Shown here one piece after another: positions 16,593 through 26,994 of a DNA stretch of 45,452 bases. Made by a program: the position numbers and the translations under genes. Source of the stretch: Desulfobulbaceae bacterium (GTDB taxonomy: Bacteria; Desulfobacterota; Desulfobulbia; Desulfobulbales; Desulfobulbaceae); NCBI GenBank assembly GCA_024763055.1, contig JANTGH010000011.1:1-45452 (forward strand), in the 5' to 3' direction. The notes under the pieces were generated by a model, which was not told the origin of the DNA, made no database searches, and worked only from the letters and a program-made list of their open reading frames with translations. How positions within the stretch are numbered: the stretch's first letter is position 1; the number at the start of each line of letters is the position of its first letter.

Positions 16593-17124
16593 TCTCCAAA
16601 TCATTATCCCTTTTTGTTCCGTGCCGGTTTTTTTTTACCGTACAACTCTCCCCGTAGACCTTTACCTTCTTACCGACGATTGCTCCGGCCTGCAATCAGT
16701 CCTCAAAGAAGAGTGATCGCTCTTCCCACTTTCTGTTTATCTTCCAACAACTTCCCTATAAAAATGCACAGCAAGGTTTCTTTCCCTCTTATACATAGGT
16801 AAGGATAAAAGTCCGACAGTCTTCTGGCGGAAGCTACTATCTTGTTCCAAACCTTGACAGAGCAATCCTTGCCAGACACTTGACGGAGACAGTCCGAATT
16901 ATCCGGAAAGGTCAACAGCAAGTACAATTCCGTCCCCGCCGATAAGATTGAAGTCAAGAAAGATGATCTTTCATAGTTGGTTACCATCTGCAAATATTTT
17001 CATTTTTCCATAACGGGACAGGAAAACACTCTTGCCGTCAAGCTCACAACGCACTGATACTTCAATCAGGATTTTTCAGATACTACGAAAAGAGATAGGA
17101 TTCCCCGGATCGTTTACATTGATT
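16593..17124. other. Intergenic stretch with a possible decayed gene
   Basis: On the minus strand between about 17070 and 16740, two frames together give VRCELDGKSVFLSRYGK and, after a frame change, LSAGTELYLLLTFPDNSDC...KVWNKIVASARRLSDFYPYL. The pattern is faintly PilZ-like, a frameshifted small domain, but it is too weak to name. No RNA gene, terminator or repeat was recognised in the rest. Confidence 0.25.
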
Positions 17125-17709
17125 TTAGCGGTATTTTATCCAGTTAGGTGAAAAATATCCGGTTGAAGGAAAGCCTTTATTCGAAAAATGGGTAATACCG
17201 TGTTCATCATCCCAACAGAATATCTTCTTGCTGTTTACCTGCAGACAACTTCTGGCAAATTGAAATTCTTTTTCTAATGTAAAACTTGTATTCCCGTAGG
17301 AAGACTTTTTAAACATACATGCGGAGTCTTCACTTTTGTTAACGGTAAGTATTTTTTTCAGCCGGCTGGCACTGTCCGCCTTAACAGCAGCAAGTTGAGG
17401 AGCCTGTACCTTATCGGGAACAATTGTTTTAGTACTGGCCATCAATCCATTCAGACCTTCAGCTATTCCGACTTGTTTATATTTCTTAAAATAGAGAACC
17501 ATGGATATATTCATAATAAAAATGACCAGAACAATCTTCCAGAGCAAACCCCAACCGAAAAATCCTCTTCGAGAAAAGCGTTGTCTTTTATTCTCATCTC
17601 TCAATATTGAAATTTCGCCCTCTTTGAAATTTCGATAAATAACCCGCTCTCCATGAAGATCTTTTGCAAGAGCCCGTGCTAATTTTGAGGTATTGTCTTG
17701 TCCTGCCAT
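17125..17709 (-). CDS. Single-pass membrane protein with C-terminal DUF4124-like motif
   Basis: 194 residues: a charged N-terminal cytoplasmic part (1-50), one transmembrane segment (about 52-73), and a periplasmic part. Near the C terminus IFCWDDEHGITHFSN matches the core pattern of DUF4124 (aromatic-x-DD-x-G-x-x-H-[YF]-S). Four cysteines lie in the periplasmic part and could form disulphides. The function is unknown. It is downstream of the tRNA-Asp terminator and may have its own promoter. The ribosome binding site is weak. Confidence 0.75.
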   Translation of the reverse strand: MAGQDNTSKLARALAKDLHGERVIYRNFKEGEISILRDENKRQRFSRRGFFGWGLLWKIVLVIFIMNISMVLYFKKYKQVGIAEGLNGLMASTKTIVPDKVQAPQLAAVKADSASRLKKILTVNKSEDSACMFKKSSYGNTSFTLEKEFQFARSCLQVNSKKIFCWDDEHGITHFSNKGFPSTGYFSPNWIKYR

Positions 17710-17849
17710 TGTTATTTCTCAAACCTTTTTTCGTAATCATATGCCCCTGAAATCCATATCTAAAAATCTGGATATTCCGTTTGAACACGGCGGGCACCTG
17801 TATGTTCCCTCCTCCTTTTTTAACGTAGCACACGTGAAGCATAAAAAAA

Positions 17850-17879
17850 AGGGAGTTAACCAATAAAGGCTAACTCCCT
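17850..17879 (-). terminator. Terminator after the tRNA-Val/tRNA-Asp pair
   Basis: A 9-bp stem AGGGAGTTA / TAACTCCCT with a 12-base loop is followed on the minus strand by eight T (plus 17843-17850 is all A). It lies just beyond the tRNA-Asp 3' end. Confidence 0.88.
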
Positions 17880-17887
17880 GATAATAC

Positions 17888-17965
17888 TGGCGGGGCCGAC
17901 GAGACTCGAACTCGCGACCTCCGGCGTGACAGGCCGGCGTTCTAACCAAACTGAACTACGACCCC
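17888..17965 (-). tRNA. tRNA-Asp (GTC)
   Basis: The minus strand folds as a full cloverleaf. The 7-bp acceptor (GGGGTCG/CGGCCCC, one G-U pair), D arm, anticodon stem CCGGC/GCCGG with loop CTGTCAC (anticodon GTC), T arm GTTCGAGTC and encoded CCA are all present. Confidence 0.97.
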
Positions 17966-17973
17966 AGTATCTT

Positions 17974-18049
17974 TGGTGGGCGGTACAGGGCTCGAACCTG
18001 TGACCCTCGGCTTGTAAGGCCGATGCTCTCCCAGCTGAGCTAACCGCCC
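17974..18049 (-). tRNA. tRNA-Val (TAC)
   Basis: A full cloverleaf on the minus strand: acceptor GGGCGGT/ACCGCCC, anticodon loop CTTACAA (anticodon TAC), T loop TTCGAGC and encoded CCA. It is 8 bases upstream of tRNA-Asp in the same transcript and about 60 bases downstream of lon. Confidence 0.97.
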
Positions 18050-18108
18050 CAAAGGATGTGGTGTTTCTACCAGTTTACCCCTTGTCCGTCAAGCAAAAAA
18101 GAGGTGAT

Positions 18109-20514
18109 TTACTGGGCCGGTGTGTTATGAGATGAAACCGTAAAATCATTGAAAATAGATTCAAGTGGAACATCCTTAAACAGGGCCTCTCCCTCTTTAA
18201 CAATCAAGGCTTTCTGCAACACCTCATCAACATCATCGACAAGCTCGATAAGCAGACTCTTTCTCACCTTCTGCGGAACATCCTGAAGGTTTCGTTCATT
18301 ATCTTTCGGAACCAGAACCCGGGTTATATTACCACGCCGGGCTGCCAGCAACTTCTCTGTCAGGCCACCAATAGGAAGAACCCGACCCCGCAGGGTTATT
18401 TCACCGGTCATCGCAAGTTGGTGATCAACCGGCAGTTTAAGTATTGCCGAGACAATGCTTGTGGCAATCGTGATACCCGCAGATGGGCCGTCTTTGGGGA
18501 TGGCGCCCTCGGGCACATGGATGTGGATATCAATAGATTTATAAAAGTCCGGATCCAGGCCAAGCCGCATACCCCGTGAGCGAACATACGACAAGGCCGC
18601 CTGGGCGGATTCCTGCATCACATCGCCAAGCTTACCGGTAACTGTCATCTTACCGCTGCCCGGCATTAATGTTGCCTCGATCTGCAGCAATTCACCACCG
18701 ACTTCCGTCCAGGCCATACCGGTTGTCAAACCGATCTCATCGTGTTCTTCGGCAAGACCAAACCGAAACGTCGGCACTCCAAGATACTTTTCAATCGACT
18801 GACGGGAGATGCGGTACTGTTTTGTCGGATCTTTTCTTTTTAACCTGTCGCGTGCGACCTTCCGGCATACTGAGGCAATGGTTCGTTCCAGGTTCCGTAC
18901 TCCTGCTTCCCGGGTGTACCGGCGAACAATTTCAAGAATTGCTCCACTGCTGAACCGAATGCTCTCCTGTCCAAATCCGTTGGCTTCCAACTGTTTGGGA
19001 ATCAGAAATCCCGAGGCGATATTCTGCTTTTCCTCTTCAGTGTATCCACTGAGCTGAATAATCTCCATTCTGTCCTGCAAAGGGAGAGGAATACCATGCA
19101 GGGTGTTGGCAGTGGTAATAAAAAAAACCCCGGACAGGTCATAATCCAAATCCAGGTAATGATCGTTAAAAGCATAATTCTGTTCAGGGTCAAGGACCTC
19201 AAGCAGGGCTGCCGATGGATCACCCCGAAAGTCGACACTCATCTTGTCCACCTCATCAAGACAGAACACCGGGTTAACGACTCCGACCTTCTGCATGGAG
19301 TGGATTATTTTACCGGGCATAGCACCAATATAGGTGCGGCGATGGCCCCGAATCTCGGCCTCGTCACGCACGCCGCCCAGAGAAAGGCGAATAAATTTTC
19401 GTCCCATGGCCCGGGCGATGGATTTGCAGACAGAAGTTTTGCCGACACCGGGAGGACCGACCAGACAGATAATCGGGCCGCGGATCTTTTTTACCTGGGT
19501 CTGAACCGCGAGATACTCCAGGATCCGCTCTTTGGGCTTTTTCAGTCCGTAATGATCTTCATCAAGAACACGCTGAGCCCTGTCAATGTCAATTTTTGAA
19601 CTGCTTTTCTTCTTCCAGGGAAGGCTGAGAATACTGTCTACATAATTGCGAACCACGGTTGTTTCCGCGGACATGGGCGGCATCAGCCGAAGTTTTTTCA
19701 GCTCCTTGCTCACCTTTTCCTTCACCGATTTCGGCAGATTTTTCTTCTCAATAGACTGTTCAAGCTCAGCAAGATCATCGCCTCCTTCTCCCTGCCCCAT
19801 CTCATCCTGGATAACCCTGATTTTTTCACCAAGATAATAATTACGCTGGGTGGCAGCCATTTTCTTTTTGACCTTGGCGTGAATGTTCTTTTCCAGTTCA
19901 GAGAGCTCAATCTCTCGAAAAATAACCTCCAGGACCCTGGTAATGCGCCCGACCACTGAAGCGAGCTCAAGGATTTCCTGTTTTTCCGAGGTGTTCAGCA
20001 GCAAATGGGAACAGATCAAATCAACGAGCCGTGACGGATCTTCAACTGCGGTAACTGATTTCAAAACCTCCTTGGGGAGTTTTTTATTCATATGGGCATA
20101 CTGATCAAAAGCCCTTTTCAGCTCACGTACATACGCCTGCACCTCTCCACTGTCCGCGTCCAGGTCCGACAATTCATTCACTCGCACTGAAAAAAAATCA
20201 GACCCCTCAAAAACAGAATCTACTTCAGCACGTCGTTTACCTTCAACAAGCGCCTTAATGGTACCGTCCGGCAGGCGCAGCAACTGCATCACCGAGGCCA
20301 GTGTTCCGACTTTGTACAAGTGCTCGGGTGCGGGGTCATCCACTCCGGATTCTTTCTGTGTGACAAGAAAAATAAGTGAACGGCTCTCCATAGCGCTTTC
20401 CAACGCCTTGATGGATTTCTTTCGTCCCACAACAAGGGGCGCAACCATACCGGGAAAAAGGACAATGTCCCGCAGCGGCATTAAGGGATATACTTCAGGC
20501 GTTAATTCGCTCAT
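18109..20514 (-). CDS. lon: ATP-dependent protease Lon
   Basis: The 801-residue protein has all Lon domains: LonN substrate domain ([15 protein letters not shown] near 9), coiled region, AAA+ module with Walker [10 protein letters not shown] (about 353-361) and Walker [10 protein letters not shown], then the peptidase domain. Catalytic Ser678 lies in KDGPSAGIT and Lys721 in [11 protein letters not shown], matching the E. coli Ser/Lys dyad. It follows clpX by 5 bases in a tig-clpP-clpX-lon order, so its level may follow the other quality-control proteases. Confidence 0.98.
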   Translation of the reverse strand: MSELTPEVYPLMPLRDIVLFPGMVAPLVVGRKKSIKALESAMESRSLIFLVTQKESGVDDPAPEHLYKVGTLASVMQLLRLPDGTIKALVEGKRRAEVDSVFEGSDFFSVRVNELSDLDADSGEVQAYVRELKRAFDQYAHMNKKLPKEVLKSVTAVEDPSRLVDLICSHLLLNTSEKQEILELASVVGRITRVLEVIFREIELSELEKNIHAKVKKKMAATQRNYYLGEKIRVIQDEMGQGEGGDDLAELEQSIEKKNLPKSVKEKVSKELKKLRLMPPMSAETTVVRNYVDSILSLPWKKKSSSKIDIDRAQRVLDEDHYGLKKPKERILEYLAVQTQVKKIRGPIICLVGPPGVGKTSVCKSIARAMGRKFIRLSLGGVRDEAEIRGHRRTYIGAMPGKIIHSMQKVGVVNPVFCLDEVDKMSVDFRGDPSAALLEVLDPEQNYAFNDHYLDLDYDLSGVFFITTANTLHGIPLPLQDRMEIIQLSGYTEEEKQNIASGFLIPKQLEANGFGQESIRFSSGAILEIVRRYTREAGVRNLERTIASVCRKVARDRLKRKDPTKQYRISRQSIEKYLGVPTFRFGLAEEHDEIGLTTGMAWTEVGGELLQIEATLMPGSGKMTVTGKLGDVMQESAQAALSYVRSRGMRLGLDPDFYKSIDIHIHVPEGAIPKDGPSAGITIATSIVSAILKLPVDHQLAMTGEITLRGRVLPIGGLTEKLLAARRGNITRVLVPKDNERNLQDVPQKVRKSLLIELVDDVDEVLQKALIVKEGEALFKDVPLESIFNDFTVSSHNTPAQ

Positions 20515-20519
20515 ATTTT

Positions 20520-21791
20520 TCAGGCACTTTTTTTCTTTTCAATAGTATCATACAGAATAACCGGGTACTCACCATCCCGGATTACCTGTTCATTAATCAC
20601 ACATTCACTCGCATGTTCATCCGAGGGCAGCTCATACATCACATCAAGCATGGCCTCTTCCATGACCGAACGCAGTCCTCGGGCACCCGATTTACGATCA
20701 AGCGCTTTTTCAGCAATGGCCTTCAGGGAACTTTCAGTAAAACGAAGAGTTATCCCTTCAAACTCAAATAACTTCTGGTACTGCTTGGTCAATGCATTTT
20801 TGGGCTCTTTAAGAATTCTGATCAGATCTTCTTCCAGTAATTCCTCCATGGTGGCGACAACGGGGAGGCGTCCAACGAGTTCGGGTATAAGACCGAATTT
20901 GAGAAGGTCCTCCGGCTGTATACCGGCCAGGATCTCACCAAAACTCTTTTTACTCTCGCTGACGACTTCGGCCCCGAACCCGATAGCCTTGGTCCCGGTT
21001 CTGCGCTTAATCACTGCGTCCAGGCCGACAAAAGCGCCACCGACAACAAATAAAATATTGGTAGTGTCAATCCGTACCAGTTCCTGCTGCGGATGTTTGC
21101 GCCCACCTTTAGGGGGAACGGAAGCCATAGTCCCCTCGATTATCTTCAACAAAGCCTGCTGCACACCTTCTCCCGAAACATCACGGGTCAAGGATGCGGA
21201 ATCAGACTTGCGGGCAATTTTATCAATCTCATCAATATAGATAATTCCGCGCTCAGCCCGCTCAATATCATAATCCGCAGACTGGAGAAGATTAACCAGA
21301 ATGTTCTCCACATCATCACCGACATAGCCGGCTTCGGTCAGGGTAGTGGCATCAGCAATGGTGAAGGGTACATTAAGAATGCGGGCCAGAGTCTGCGCCA
21401 TAAGCGTTTTGCCGCTGCCCGTCGGTCCGATGAGGATAATATTGGACTTCTGCAGTTCAACCTCGTCCTCAAATCCGGCCACCTGTGATTCAATCCGCTT
21501 ATAATGATTATGCACAGCCACCGACAAGACACGCTTGGCATAATCCTGTCCAATAACATATTCGTCAAGATGTTCCTTTATTTCTTTTGGTTTGAGAACC
21601 TTACCTGAATAACCAGCATTTGCTGCACCCGGATCTACGGATTCCGTTACAATCTCGTTGCAGAGATCAATGCATTCATCACAGATATACACATTGGGTC
21701 CGGCAATGAGCTTGCTTACCTCATCCTGTTGTTTGCCGCAAAAGGAACAGGAACAGGTAACGGACTTATCATCATGTTTTTTTCCACTCAT
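20520..21791 (-). CDS. clpX: ATP-dependent Clp protease, ATPase subunit ClpX
   Basis: The 423-residue AAA+ unfoldase carries the N-terminal C4 zinc-binding domain (Cys15, Cys18, Cys37, Cys40), Walker A GPTGSGKT (122-129), the GYVG pore loop (155-158), Walker [10 protein letters not shown] and an IGF loop in KAIGFGAE for docking on ClpP. The start overlaps the clpP stop by 4 bases, so synthesis of the two partners is probably coupled. Confidence 0.98.
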   Translation of the reverse strand: MSGKKHDDKSVTCSCSFCGKQQDEVSKLIAGPNVYICDECIDLCNEIVTESVDPGAANAGYSGKVLKPKEIKEHLDEYVIGQDYAKRVLSVAVHNHYKRIESQVAGFEDEVELQKSNIILIGPTGSGKTLMAQTLARILNVPFTIADATTLTEAGYVGDDVENILVNLLQSADYDIERAERGIIYIDEIDKIARKSDSASLTRDVSGEGVQQALLKIIEGTMASVPPKGGRKHPQQELVRIDTTNILFVVGGAFVGLDAVIKRRTGTKAIGFGAEVVSESKKSFGEILAGIQPEDLLKFGLIPELVGRLPVVATMEELLEEDLIRILKEPKNALTKQYQKLFEFEGITLRFTESSLKAIAEKALDRKSGARGLRSVMEEAMLDVMYELPSDEHASECVINEQVIRDGEYPVILYDTIEKKKSA

Positions 21792-22396
21792 GACTTTTTC
21801 TCCTCACCGATGTCCTCCCGTTTCGTCAATACTTTATCTATAATTCCGTATCTCCTTGCCTCATCAGCACTCATGAAATTATCGCGTTCAGTATCGTTCT
21901 GGACTTTTTTAATGGTTTTTCCAGTGTGACGGGAAAGAATTTTGTTGAGATCACTGCGCATGCGCAATATTTCCCTGGCATGAATATCGATATCCGTGGC
22001 CTGTCCCTGATAGCCGCCCATGGGCTGATGAATCATTATGCGGGAGTTAGGCAGAGAAAACCGTTTCCCCTTGGCGCCGGCGGTCAGCAACAAAGCACCC
22101 ATGGAAGCAGCCTGCCCCATACAAAGGGTGGCAACGTCGCTGCGCACATACTGCATGGTATCATAAATAGCCAGGCCCGCTGTGACCGATCCGCCGGGTG
22201 AGTTGATATAAAAGGTGATATCCTTATCCGGATCATCGGCCTCAAGAAAAAGCAATTGCGCAATAATCACGCTGGCCACCTCATCGTTCACCTGCGTACC
22301 GAGAAAAATAATGCGCTCTTTTAACAGACGCGAATAAATATCAAATGCCCGTTCACCGCGCGGGCTCTGCTCGACAACCATGGGGACTAAATTCAT
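21788..22396 (-). CDS. clpP: ATP-dependent Clp protease, proteolytic subunit
   Basis: The 202-residue serine peptidase forms the ClpXP core. Catalytic residues are Ser98 (GQAASMGA), His123 (IHQPMGG) and Asp172. I chose ATG 22396, with GGAG 8 bases upstream. The GTG at 22402 would be only 2 bases from it. An N-terminal processing site as in E. coli ClpP is not obvious. Confidence 0.97.
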   Translation of the reverse strand: MNLVPMVVEQSPRGERAFDIYSRLLKERIIFLGTQVNDEVASVIIAQLLFLEADDPDKDITFYINSPGGSVTAGLAIYDTMQYVRSDVATLCMGQAASMGALLLTAGAKGKRFSLPNSRIMIHQPMGGYQGQATDIDIHAREILRMRSDLNKILSRHTGKTIKKVQNDTERDNFMSADEARRYGIIDKVLTKREDIGEEKKS

Positions 22397-22467
22397 ATAC
22401 ACTTCTCCACTGTAGAGGACAAATTATATTGTGATTTTACTCTTAAAGTACAACTCCGGCCGCTTCC

Positions 22468-22553
22468 AGGGATAACATCGCTCCAGCCTCACTAAAGAAA
22501 GCAGACAGCATGCTGAAATATCAAAAAACTGATACGTAAGCAATGGTATCCCT
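22468..22553. repeat. Short intergenic element with inverted ends, copy 1
   Basis: The left end AGGGATAACATCGCT (22468-22482) and right end AGCAATGGTATCCCT (22539-22553) are inverted copies with two mismatches. A second element with nearly the same ends and a similar sub-terminal CAGCAT motif is at 33193-33293. It lies between tig and clpP. It could be a non-autonomous mobile element (MITE-like) or a structured intergenic repeat. Confidence 0.55.
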
Positions 22554-22612
22554 CCTCTCAAGCCGGGCGTTCCCAGACATCAGAAGTTACAGCATACATG
22601 GGCCGACAGGGC

Positions 22613-23956
22613 TCAGGCATCGTTCTTTGCTTCAACCGCAATTTCACCGTCATCCTCTTTTGTTTCGACAGCTACTTCCGTAAAATTTGCATTATCTCTT
22701 AAGAATTCGAGAATTTTTTCATTGAGCAACTCATTAACAAAGGGCAGTATCTCTTCCCGACGTTTAAAATAGCTCTTCACCTCGGCAAGCGTCATATTAT
22801 ACTCATCCGCCACCCGCTGATATCCTCGTTCAATATCCTCATCGGCCAGTTTGATCTCTTCGACTTCGGCAACCTTTTTTAACAGGAAATCACCGCGAAC
22901 CCGCTTTTCGGCAACCGGCTTATTCCGTTCGACAAGCTCTTCAAGATTAATTCCCGCAGATTCCAGGGTAAGTCCACTACGTTTGAGGTTTTCCTCAGTC
23001 TGTTTCACCATTTCCTGAACCTCATACATGACCAGCCGTGCGGGCACATCAAACGTATTAAGCTCAATGAGCTTTTCCATGATCCGGTCATCGAGCTCCC
23101 CTTCCAGGGTTTTTTCCTTTTCCTTCTTTAACTCATCTCGGATACTTGTGCGTAAATCATCAAGGGTCTCATGGTCCGGATTGATATCCTTGGCAAACTC
23201 ATCATCAAGTTCCGGCTTGATCCGAACCTTGACATCTTTGATATCAACCTTGAACTCAACAGCTTTCCCGGCCAGTATCGGATTCGGATAGTCAGCAGGA
23301 AAATCAATTTCATATAAGGTTTTATCCCCTTGTTTCAATCCCAGGAGCTTACTCTCAAACTCTTCCCCAAGACGTTTTTGACCAACATCTATGGAATAAT
23401 CGGTGTTATGCACTTCTTTCATAGGCTTGCCGTTATGAAAGCCCTGGAAATCAACCATTACCATATCATCATTTTCAATAGCATGATCGGCGTCTGCTGA
23501 TTTCAACACAGCATGATTACGGCGTAACTCCTCAATCTTGGCATTCACTTCATCTTCGGTAACATCAGTAGCCGGTTTCTCAACCTCAAGTCCCTTATAT
23601 TCAGATAAATCAAAAACCGGTTTGACATCCACCATGGCAACATAGGAAAAGGTGCCTTCATCGGCAAAGTTATGTTCAACAATCTCCGGATGGACGACCG
23701 TATCAAGCCCTTCCTTTTCAACGGCATCAAAATAGGTGTCCTGGACCAGTTTTTCTCCAACCTCGGCTTGAACTTGATCCCGGTAATTCTTTTCCAGTAC
23801 GGTCCTTGGAATTTTTCCCCGACGAAATCCCTTTATCCGTACATCCTTTTTCAGCTTATGATAGGCCTTATCCAGCGCTTTTCCCACATCCTCGGACGGC
23901 AATGTTATTGTCAGTTTCCGGGTCAGCTCACTTATGTTTTCGACTACGATATCCAT
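22613..23956 (-). CDS. tig: Trigger factor (ribosome-associated chaperone, peptidyl-prolyl isomerase)
   Basis: 447 residues with the three-domain layout: an N-terminal ribosome-binding domain (MDIVVENISELTRKLTITLP start, with the signature GFRRGKIPRTVLEK containing the F-R-x-G-K loop near residue 45), a central FKBP domain (about 150-245, VMVDFQGF, LGEEFE, DFPADYPN), and a helical C-terminal chaperone arm ending in an acidic tail. I place the start at ATG 23956 to match the family N terminus. The frame is open 27 codons further up. Confidence 0.96.
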   Translation of the reverse strand: MDIVVENISELTRKLTITLPSEDVGKALDKAYHKLKKDVRIKGFRRGKIPRTVLEKNYRDQVQAEVGEKLVQDTYFDAVEKEGLDTVVHPEIVEHNFADEGTFSYVAMVDVKPVFDLSEYKGLEVEKPATDVTEDEVNAKIEELRRNHAVLKSADADHAIENDDMVMVDFQGFHNGKPMKEVHNTDYSIDVGQKRLGEEFESKLLGLKQGDKTLYEIDFPADYPNPILAGKAVEFKVDIKDVKVRIKPELDDEFAKDINPDHETLDDLRTSIRDELKKEKEKTLEGELDDRIMEKLIELNTFDVPARLVMYEVQEMVKQTEENLKRSGLTLESAGINLEELVERNKPVAEKRVRGDFLLKKVAEVEEIKLADEDIERGYQRVADEYNMTLAEVKSYFKRREEILPFVNELLNEKILEFLRDNANFTEVAVETKEDDGEIAVEAKNDA

Positions 23957-24102
23957 TGAAATAATATCCTTTTCACCATTGTCTGCTCCTACAACCTGCA
24001 TGCAGGTAAAATCCCGTTTTACCTGCCCTGCATCCATAAGAACAAAGCATTATTTTTTTGCCCTATCTGCCGGGTCCATTTGACCTGCAGCCCGTCCTAT
24101 CA

Positions 24103-24188
24103 TGGTGCGAGAGGGGGGAGTTGAACCCCCATGCACTTGGTACGCTGGATCCTAAATCCAGTGCGTCTACCAGTTCCGCCACTCTCGC
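24103..24188 (-). tRNA. tRNA-Leu (TAG)
   Basis: The minus strand gives an 86-base type II tRNA: acceptor GCGAGAG/CTCTCGC, anticodon stem CTGGA/TCCAG with loop TTTAGGA (anticodon TAG), a long variable arm, T loop TTCAACT and encoded CCA. It lies between the DUF4105 gene and tig. Confidence 0.96.
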
Positions 24189-24391
24189 GCTGAACACTAA
24201 CAAATAATCAGTTTGCAACGATTCGTCAAGGCCGGCCTCGACCCGGAACTGATGAATTTTCCTGTAACCCGCCATAACCGAACTGAATTTTCAGGCCCCG
24301 TGAGCAAGAAACGATAAAAATCTGCCTAAACCACAGGGTAACACGAATATTTTCCTGTAAGTCGGTAAAAACTTTTCCCAGACAAACAAGG

Positions 24392-26308
24392 TTAAAAGTA
24401 CCAATGCAGCGAAAAGGAAATTTCAGTGGAAGGCGCAGCAAATTCGCGCTTTCGATCAATACCTATACGAAGGGAAAAATTACGTATTATATGCAGGGAC
24501 TGCATAAACTTCAACGACCAGCTCCAGGCAGCATCAGGTAATAACGAGTATCCGCTTTCTCCCTGAAGAACACTGTTCCACCTTTCATGCCCGCTGGTAC
24601 GCACACCGCCGACAACCCCGGGAGCAGCATTCAGACCATACTGAAAATGACTGTTGAAAAACAGTTGCCCTGTAAGCAGACAATACCCTTCAAATCCATC
24701 GGGTAGTTGAGTGGTTACGCCAAAACCGGCCTTGGCCCTGCCGGTGAGCCGATCTCCGCCCTCTGTATAGCGTCTCTGATCCATGCCGATGTAAACAAGC
24801 CAGGAAATCGGTTTAATCAATTTGTCCCCTGGAGCCAGCGAGACAATATCCAGCAGCTTCAACTGCTGGAAGACAAGTTGATTTTTATCCGGATAGAAGC
24901 GCAGGGTTGGTGAAAAAAACTCAACCTCCGCTCCATCAACATAACCCGGGCCGGGATCCATCAGATCATGGAGCACCGGGCGAAATCCCGCATCAAAAAA
25001 ATAATCACTATGATCCACCCCCGGGCCGAAGGAGAACCTTGCAGTTCCATGCCCCTGATCAGGACGCACGGCAGGCATATTGTTATTCATTGACTGTGTT
25101 CCCGCAGGCAGAAGACTCCGGGCCTGGAGCAACTGCAGCAAAAGGGGATCACTGGCGTCATTCTTTCCCGTCGCAGCTGACTGATTATACAAAACAAGAT
25201 CAATGGCCGCATCCAACAAGCCTGCCTGTTGAGTCTTATCAGCAAAAAGCCAACGCGGATCATTGCCCACCCTGCCCTTGTCCGCCAGCTCCGCGACCAG
25301 TTCCAATTGCAGAGACGAAAGATGAGAGGTTTTCCTTGTTAAGTTACTGCGCAATGACGGCCTATATTCAACTCCTCGCAACATGCCCGGCAAAGACACC
25401 ACCTGTCGAATGGTGTCAACCGGGATGGAGGCAACGTGTATATGGTCGGTTAAATCAAGTGAGGGACGTGCGGCCTCAATCAGTGACAGCAACTGATACG
25501 AGCAGTTTTCATCAAAAAAAAAGTAATCAAAAGCGGCCCGTTTCAGCTCAAAGACGTGTAAAAGCAAAAACCTTGTCTCGGAGTCGCTCAAGCCCAGGGT
25601 ATATTCATAAATATCACGATTTTCCAGGGCGCCGTAACTCCGCACCTGATCCACATACAGACCCTTGGAAAACTTGCCGGAATATCCGCCGAAAAGCCCC
25701 TTAACCGCATACAGAAGTCCCGGACTTTCCTCTGTTATGGCGGAAAAATTAATACTTGGAGCCAACAGGGCCGAGCGGGATGCATGCTGCTCAATCCTGA
25801 GAAGCGTATGGCCAAACATGGATGCCGGATTGTTAATATAGGATTCAGGAAAGACCAGGGTAATACCGGCAGGATCCAGGTCCGCCATCCATTGTGCAAG
25901 TCGCGGGCAGCTCTGCTCCGGCAGGAGACCCGCATCAAAGGAAAGCTGATTTTTAAGCCACTGGTATCTTGCCGGGTAACGGCATTGAGGATGGTTGTCC
26001 TTTTGATTCGGTTCCGGTTGCTGAAAAAAAGAACGAAGTGTTGCCGCGCCTTCAGCAGCAGGGTTGTTTCCGCCCTCATGGCTCAAAAAAAAGTCCGGCG
26101 AATCAATTCGGCTTTGTTCAGAACCCTGCAAAGGCATATGCAGCAATGCATGCCATTGGCGTGAATGCCAGAGCCCGAGAAGCTCTGCCTCTTTCTGCAG
26201 GCTTAAGCAATAATTTACCGTTGCTCCGGAAGAATGAGGACAGCAAACAATAAAAAAAACGACGAAACAGAATACCTGTGTGGGTCTACGACCACACGAG
26301 AAAATCAT
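24392..26308 (-). CDS. DUF4105 (Lnb N-terminal domain-like) periplasmic/outer-membrane protein
   Basis: 638 residues with an N-terminal signal sequence (VFCFVVFFIVCC). The DUF4105 core, now linked to the lipoprotein acyltransferase Lnb, is visible at YINNPASMFGHTLLRI (His167) and FFFDENCSYQLLSLIE (Cys269), candidates for a papain-like Cys/His active site. The part after residue 400 is beta-rich, alternates hydrophobic and polar residues and ends in SLHWYF, which suggests an outer-membrane barrel. Upstream on the same strand is a small lipoprotein gene, 6 bases away. An envelope acyltransferase or amidase role is possible but unproven for Gram-negative members. Confidence 0.85.
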   Translation of the reverse strand: MIFSCGRRPTQVFCFVVFFIVCCPHSSGATVNYCLSLQKEAELLGLWHSRQWHALLHMPLQGSEQSRIDSPDFFLSHEGGNNPAAEGAATLRSFFQQPEPNQKDNHPQCRYPARYQWLKNQLSFDAGLLPEQSCPRLAQWMADLDPAGITLVFPESYINNPASMFGHTLLRIEQHASRSALLAPSINFSAITEESPGLLYAVKGLFGGYSGKFSKGLYVDQVRSYGALENRDIYEYTLGLSDSETRFLLLHVFELKRAAFDYFFFDENCSYQLLSLIEAARPSLDLTDHIHVASIPVDTIRQVVSLPGMLRGVEYRPSLRSNLTRKTSHLSSLQLELVAELADKGRVGNDPRWLFADKTQQAGLLDAAIDLVLYNQSAATGKNDASDPLLLQLLQARSLLPAGTQSMNNNMPAVRPDQGHGTARFSFGPGVDHSDYFFDAGFRPVLHDLMDPGPGYVDGAEVEFFSPTLRFYPDKNQLVFQQLKLLDIVSLAPGDKLIKPISWLVYIGMDQRRYTEGGDRLTGRAKAGFGVTTQLPDGFEGYCLLTGQLFFNSHFQYGLNAAPGVVGGVRTSGHERWNSVLQGESGYSLLPDAAWSWSLKFMQSLHIIRNFSLRIGIDRKREFAAPSTEISFSLHWYF

Positions 26309-26314
26309 CGTCTA

Positions 26315-26734
26315 TTAATCATGCGTTAATCGTGGATCGGCTGACATTTCAAGGTGGAGTTGGGCCAGCATTTGTGAGGCGGTCGTCTGTGGTGCCGGAT
26401 ACAGGGCTGCATATTTCCCCCGGCTTAAAGCAAAAAAGATATCTTCCTTTTCAAGAGGAACCTCCAGCAGGACGCCAAGGGCCGTCAGGTACTCCCCGCC
26501 GCCGGCCGCCATATCTCTCTTGACCAGGGCATAATTTTCTCTGGTAAATTGTTCCACCCGCGCTTCACTGCTCTTATTGCCCGGGCTGGTCGAGGAAGTC
26601 GCATCCATGGTCGAATTGGAGGTTTTGTCAAGGGTTTTAGTCGAACTTTCCGTGGGTGCCGACGTGGTGCCGCATCCGGCAAGGAAAAACGGCAAGACGA
26701 CCAGGCAACCAACAAACATTCTAATATATTTCAA
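26315..26734 (-). CDS. Small DUF3015-like lipoprotein
   Basis: 139 residues with a lipoprotein signal peptide and lipobox FLAGC (Cys21), then a Ser/Thr-rich linker and a C-terminal domain with VEQFTRENYALVKRDMAAGGGEYLTALGVLL. That segment fits the DUF3015 pattern of N-aromatic-x-x-L-x-x-D-x-A-x-G-x-G-E-Y-L. The start is a TTG with GAGG 7 bases upstream. An ATG five codons later (26719) would shorten the signal peptide too much. It probably forms an operon with the DUF4105 gene. Confidence 0.8.
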   Translation of the reverse strand: MKYIRMFVGCLVVLPFFLAGCGTTSAPTESSTKTLDKTSNSTMDATSSTSPGNKSSEARVEQFTRENYALVKRDMAAGGGEYLTALGVLLEVPLEKEDIFFALSRGKYAALYPAPQTTASQMLAQLHLEMSADPRLTHD

Positions 26735-26900
26735 AACGTTACCTCAAAAAATATATTTTTTAACTCTCTTTTGAAACGTAATATCAAAGATAGCTGATTA
26801 TCCAAGTCCCTGTCAAGGTTCTGTCACTCTGCCTTGCCGGGCATTTTTCCCGGACACTGCTATAATAGATAAGTTTTTCCTTCTTTTTTCGGCTTGCTGC

Positions 26901-26929
26901 TTGCACATTGGCACCCGGCTCATTATATT
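26901..26929 (+). promoter_or_regulatory. Likely sigma-70 promoter of the DsbA-like gene
   Basis: TTGCAC (26901-26906), a 17-base spacer and TATATT (26924-26929) give a good sigma-70-type promoter, with transcription expected near 26936, about 60 bases before the ATG. Confidence 0.5.
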
Positions 26930-26994
26930 TGGTTGCAAATTGCTCAAATAGAGCTTTTTGACCATTCACCCCTTTAAGTTAACGGAAGAACTCT

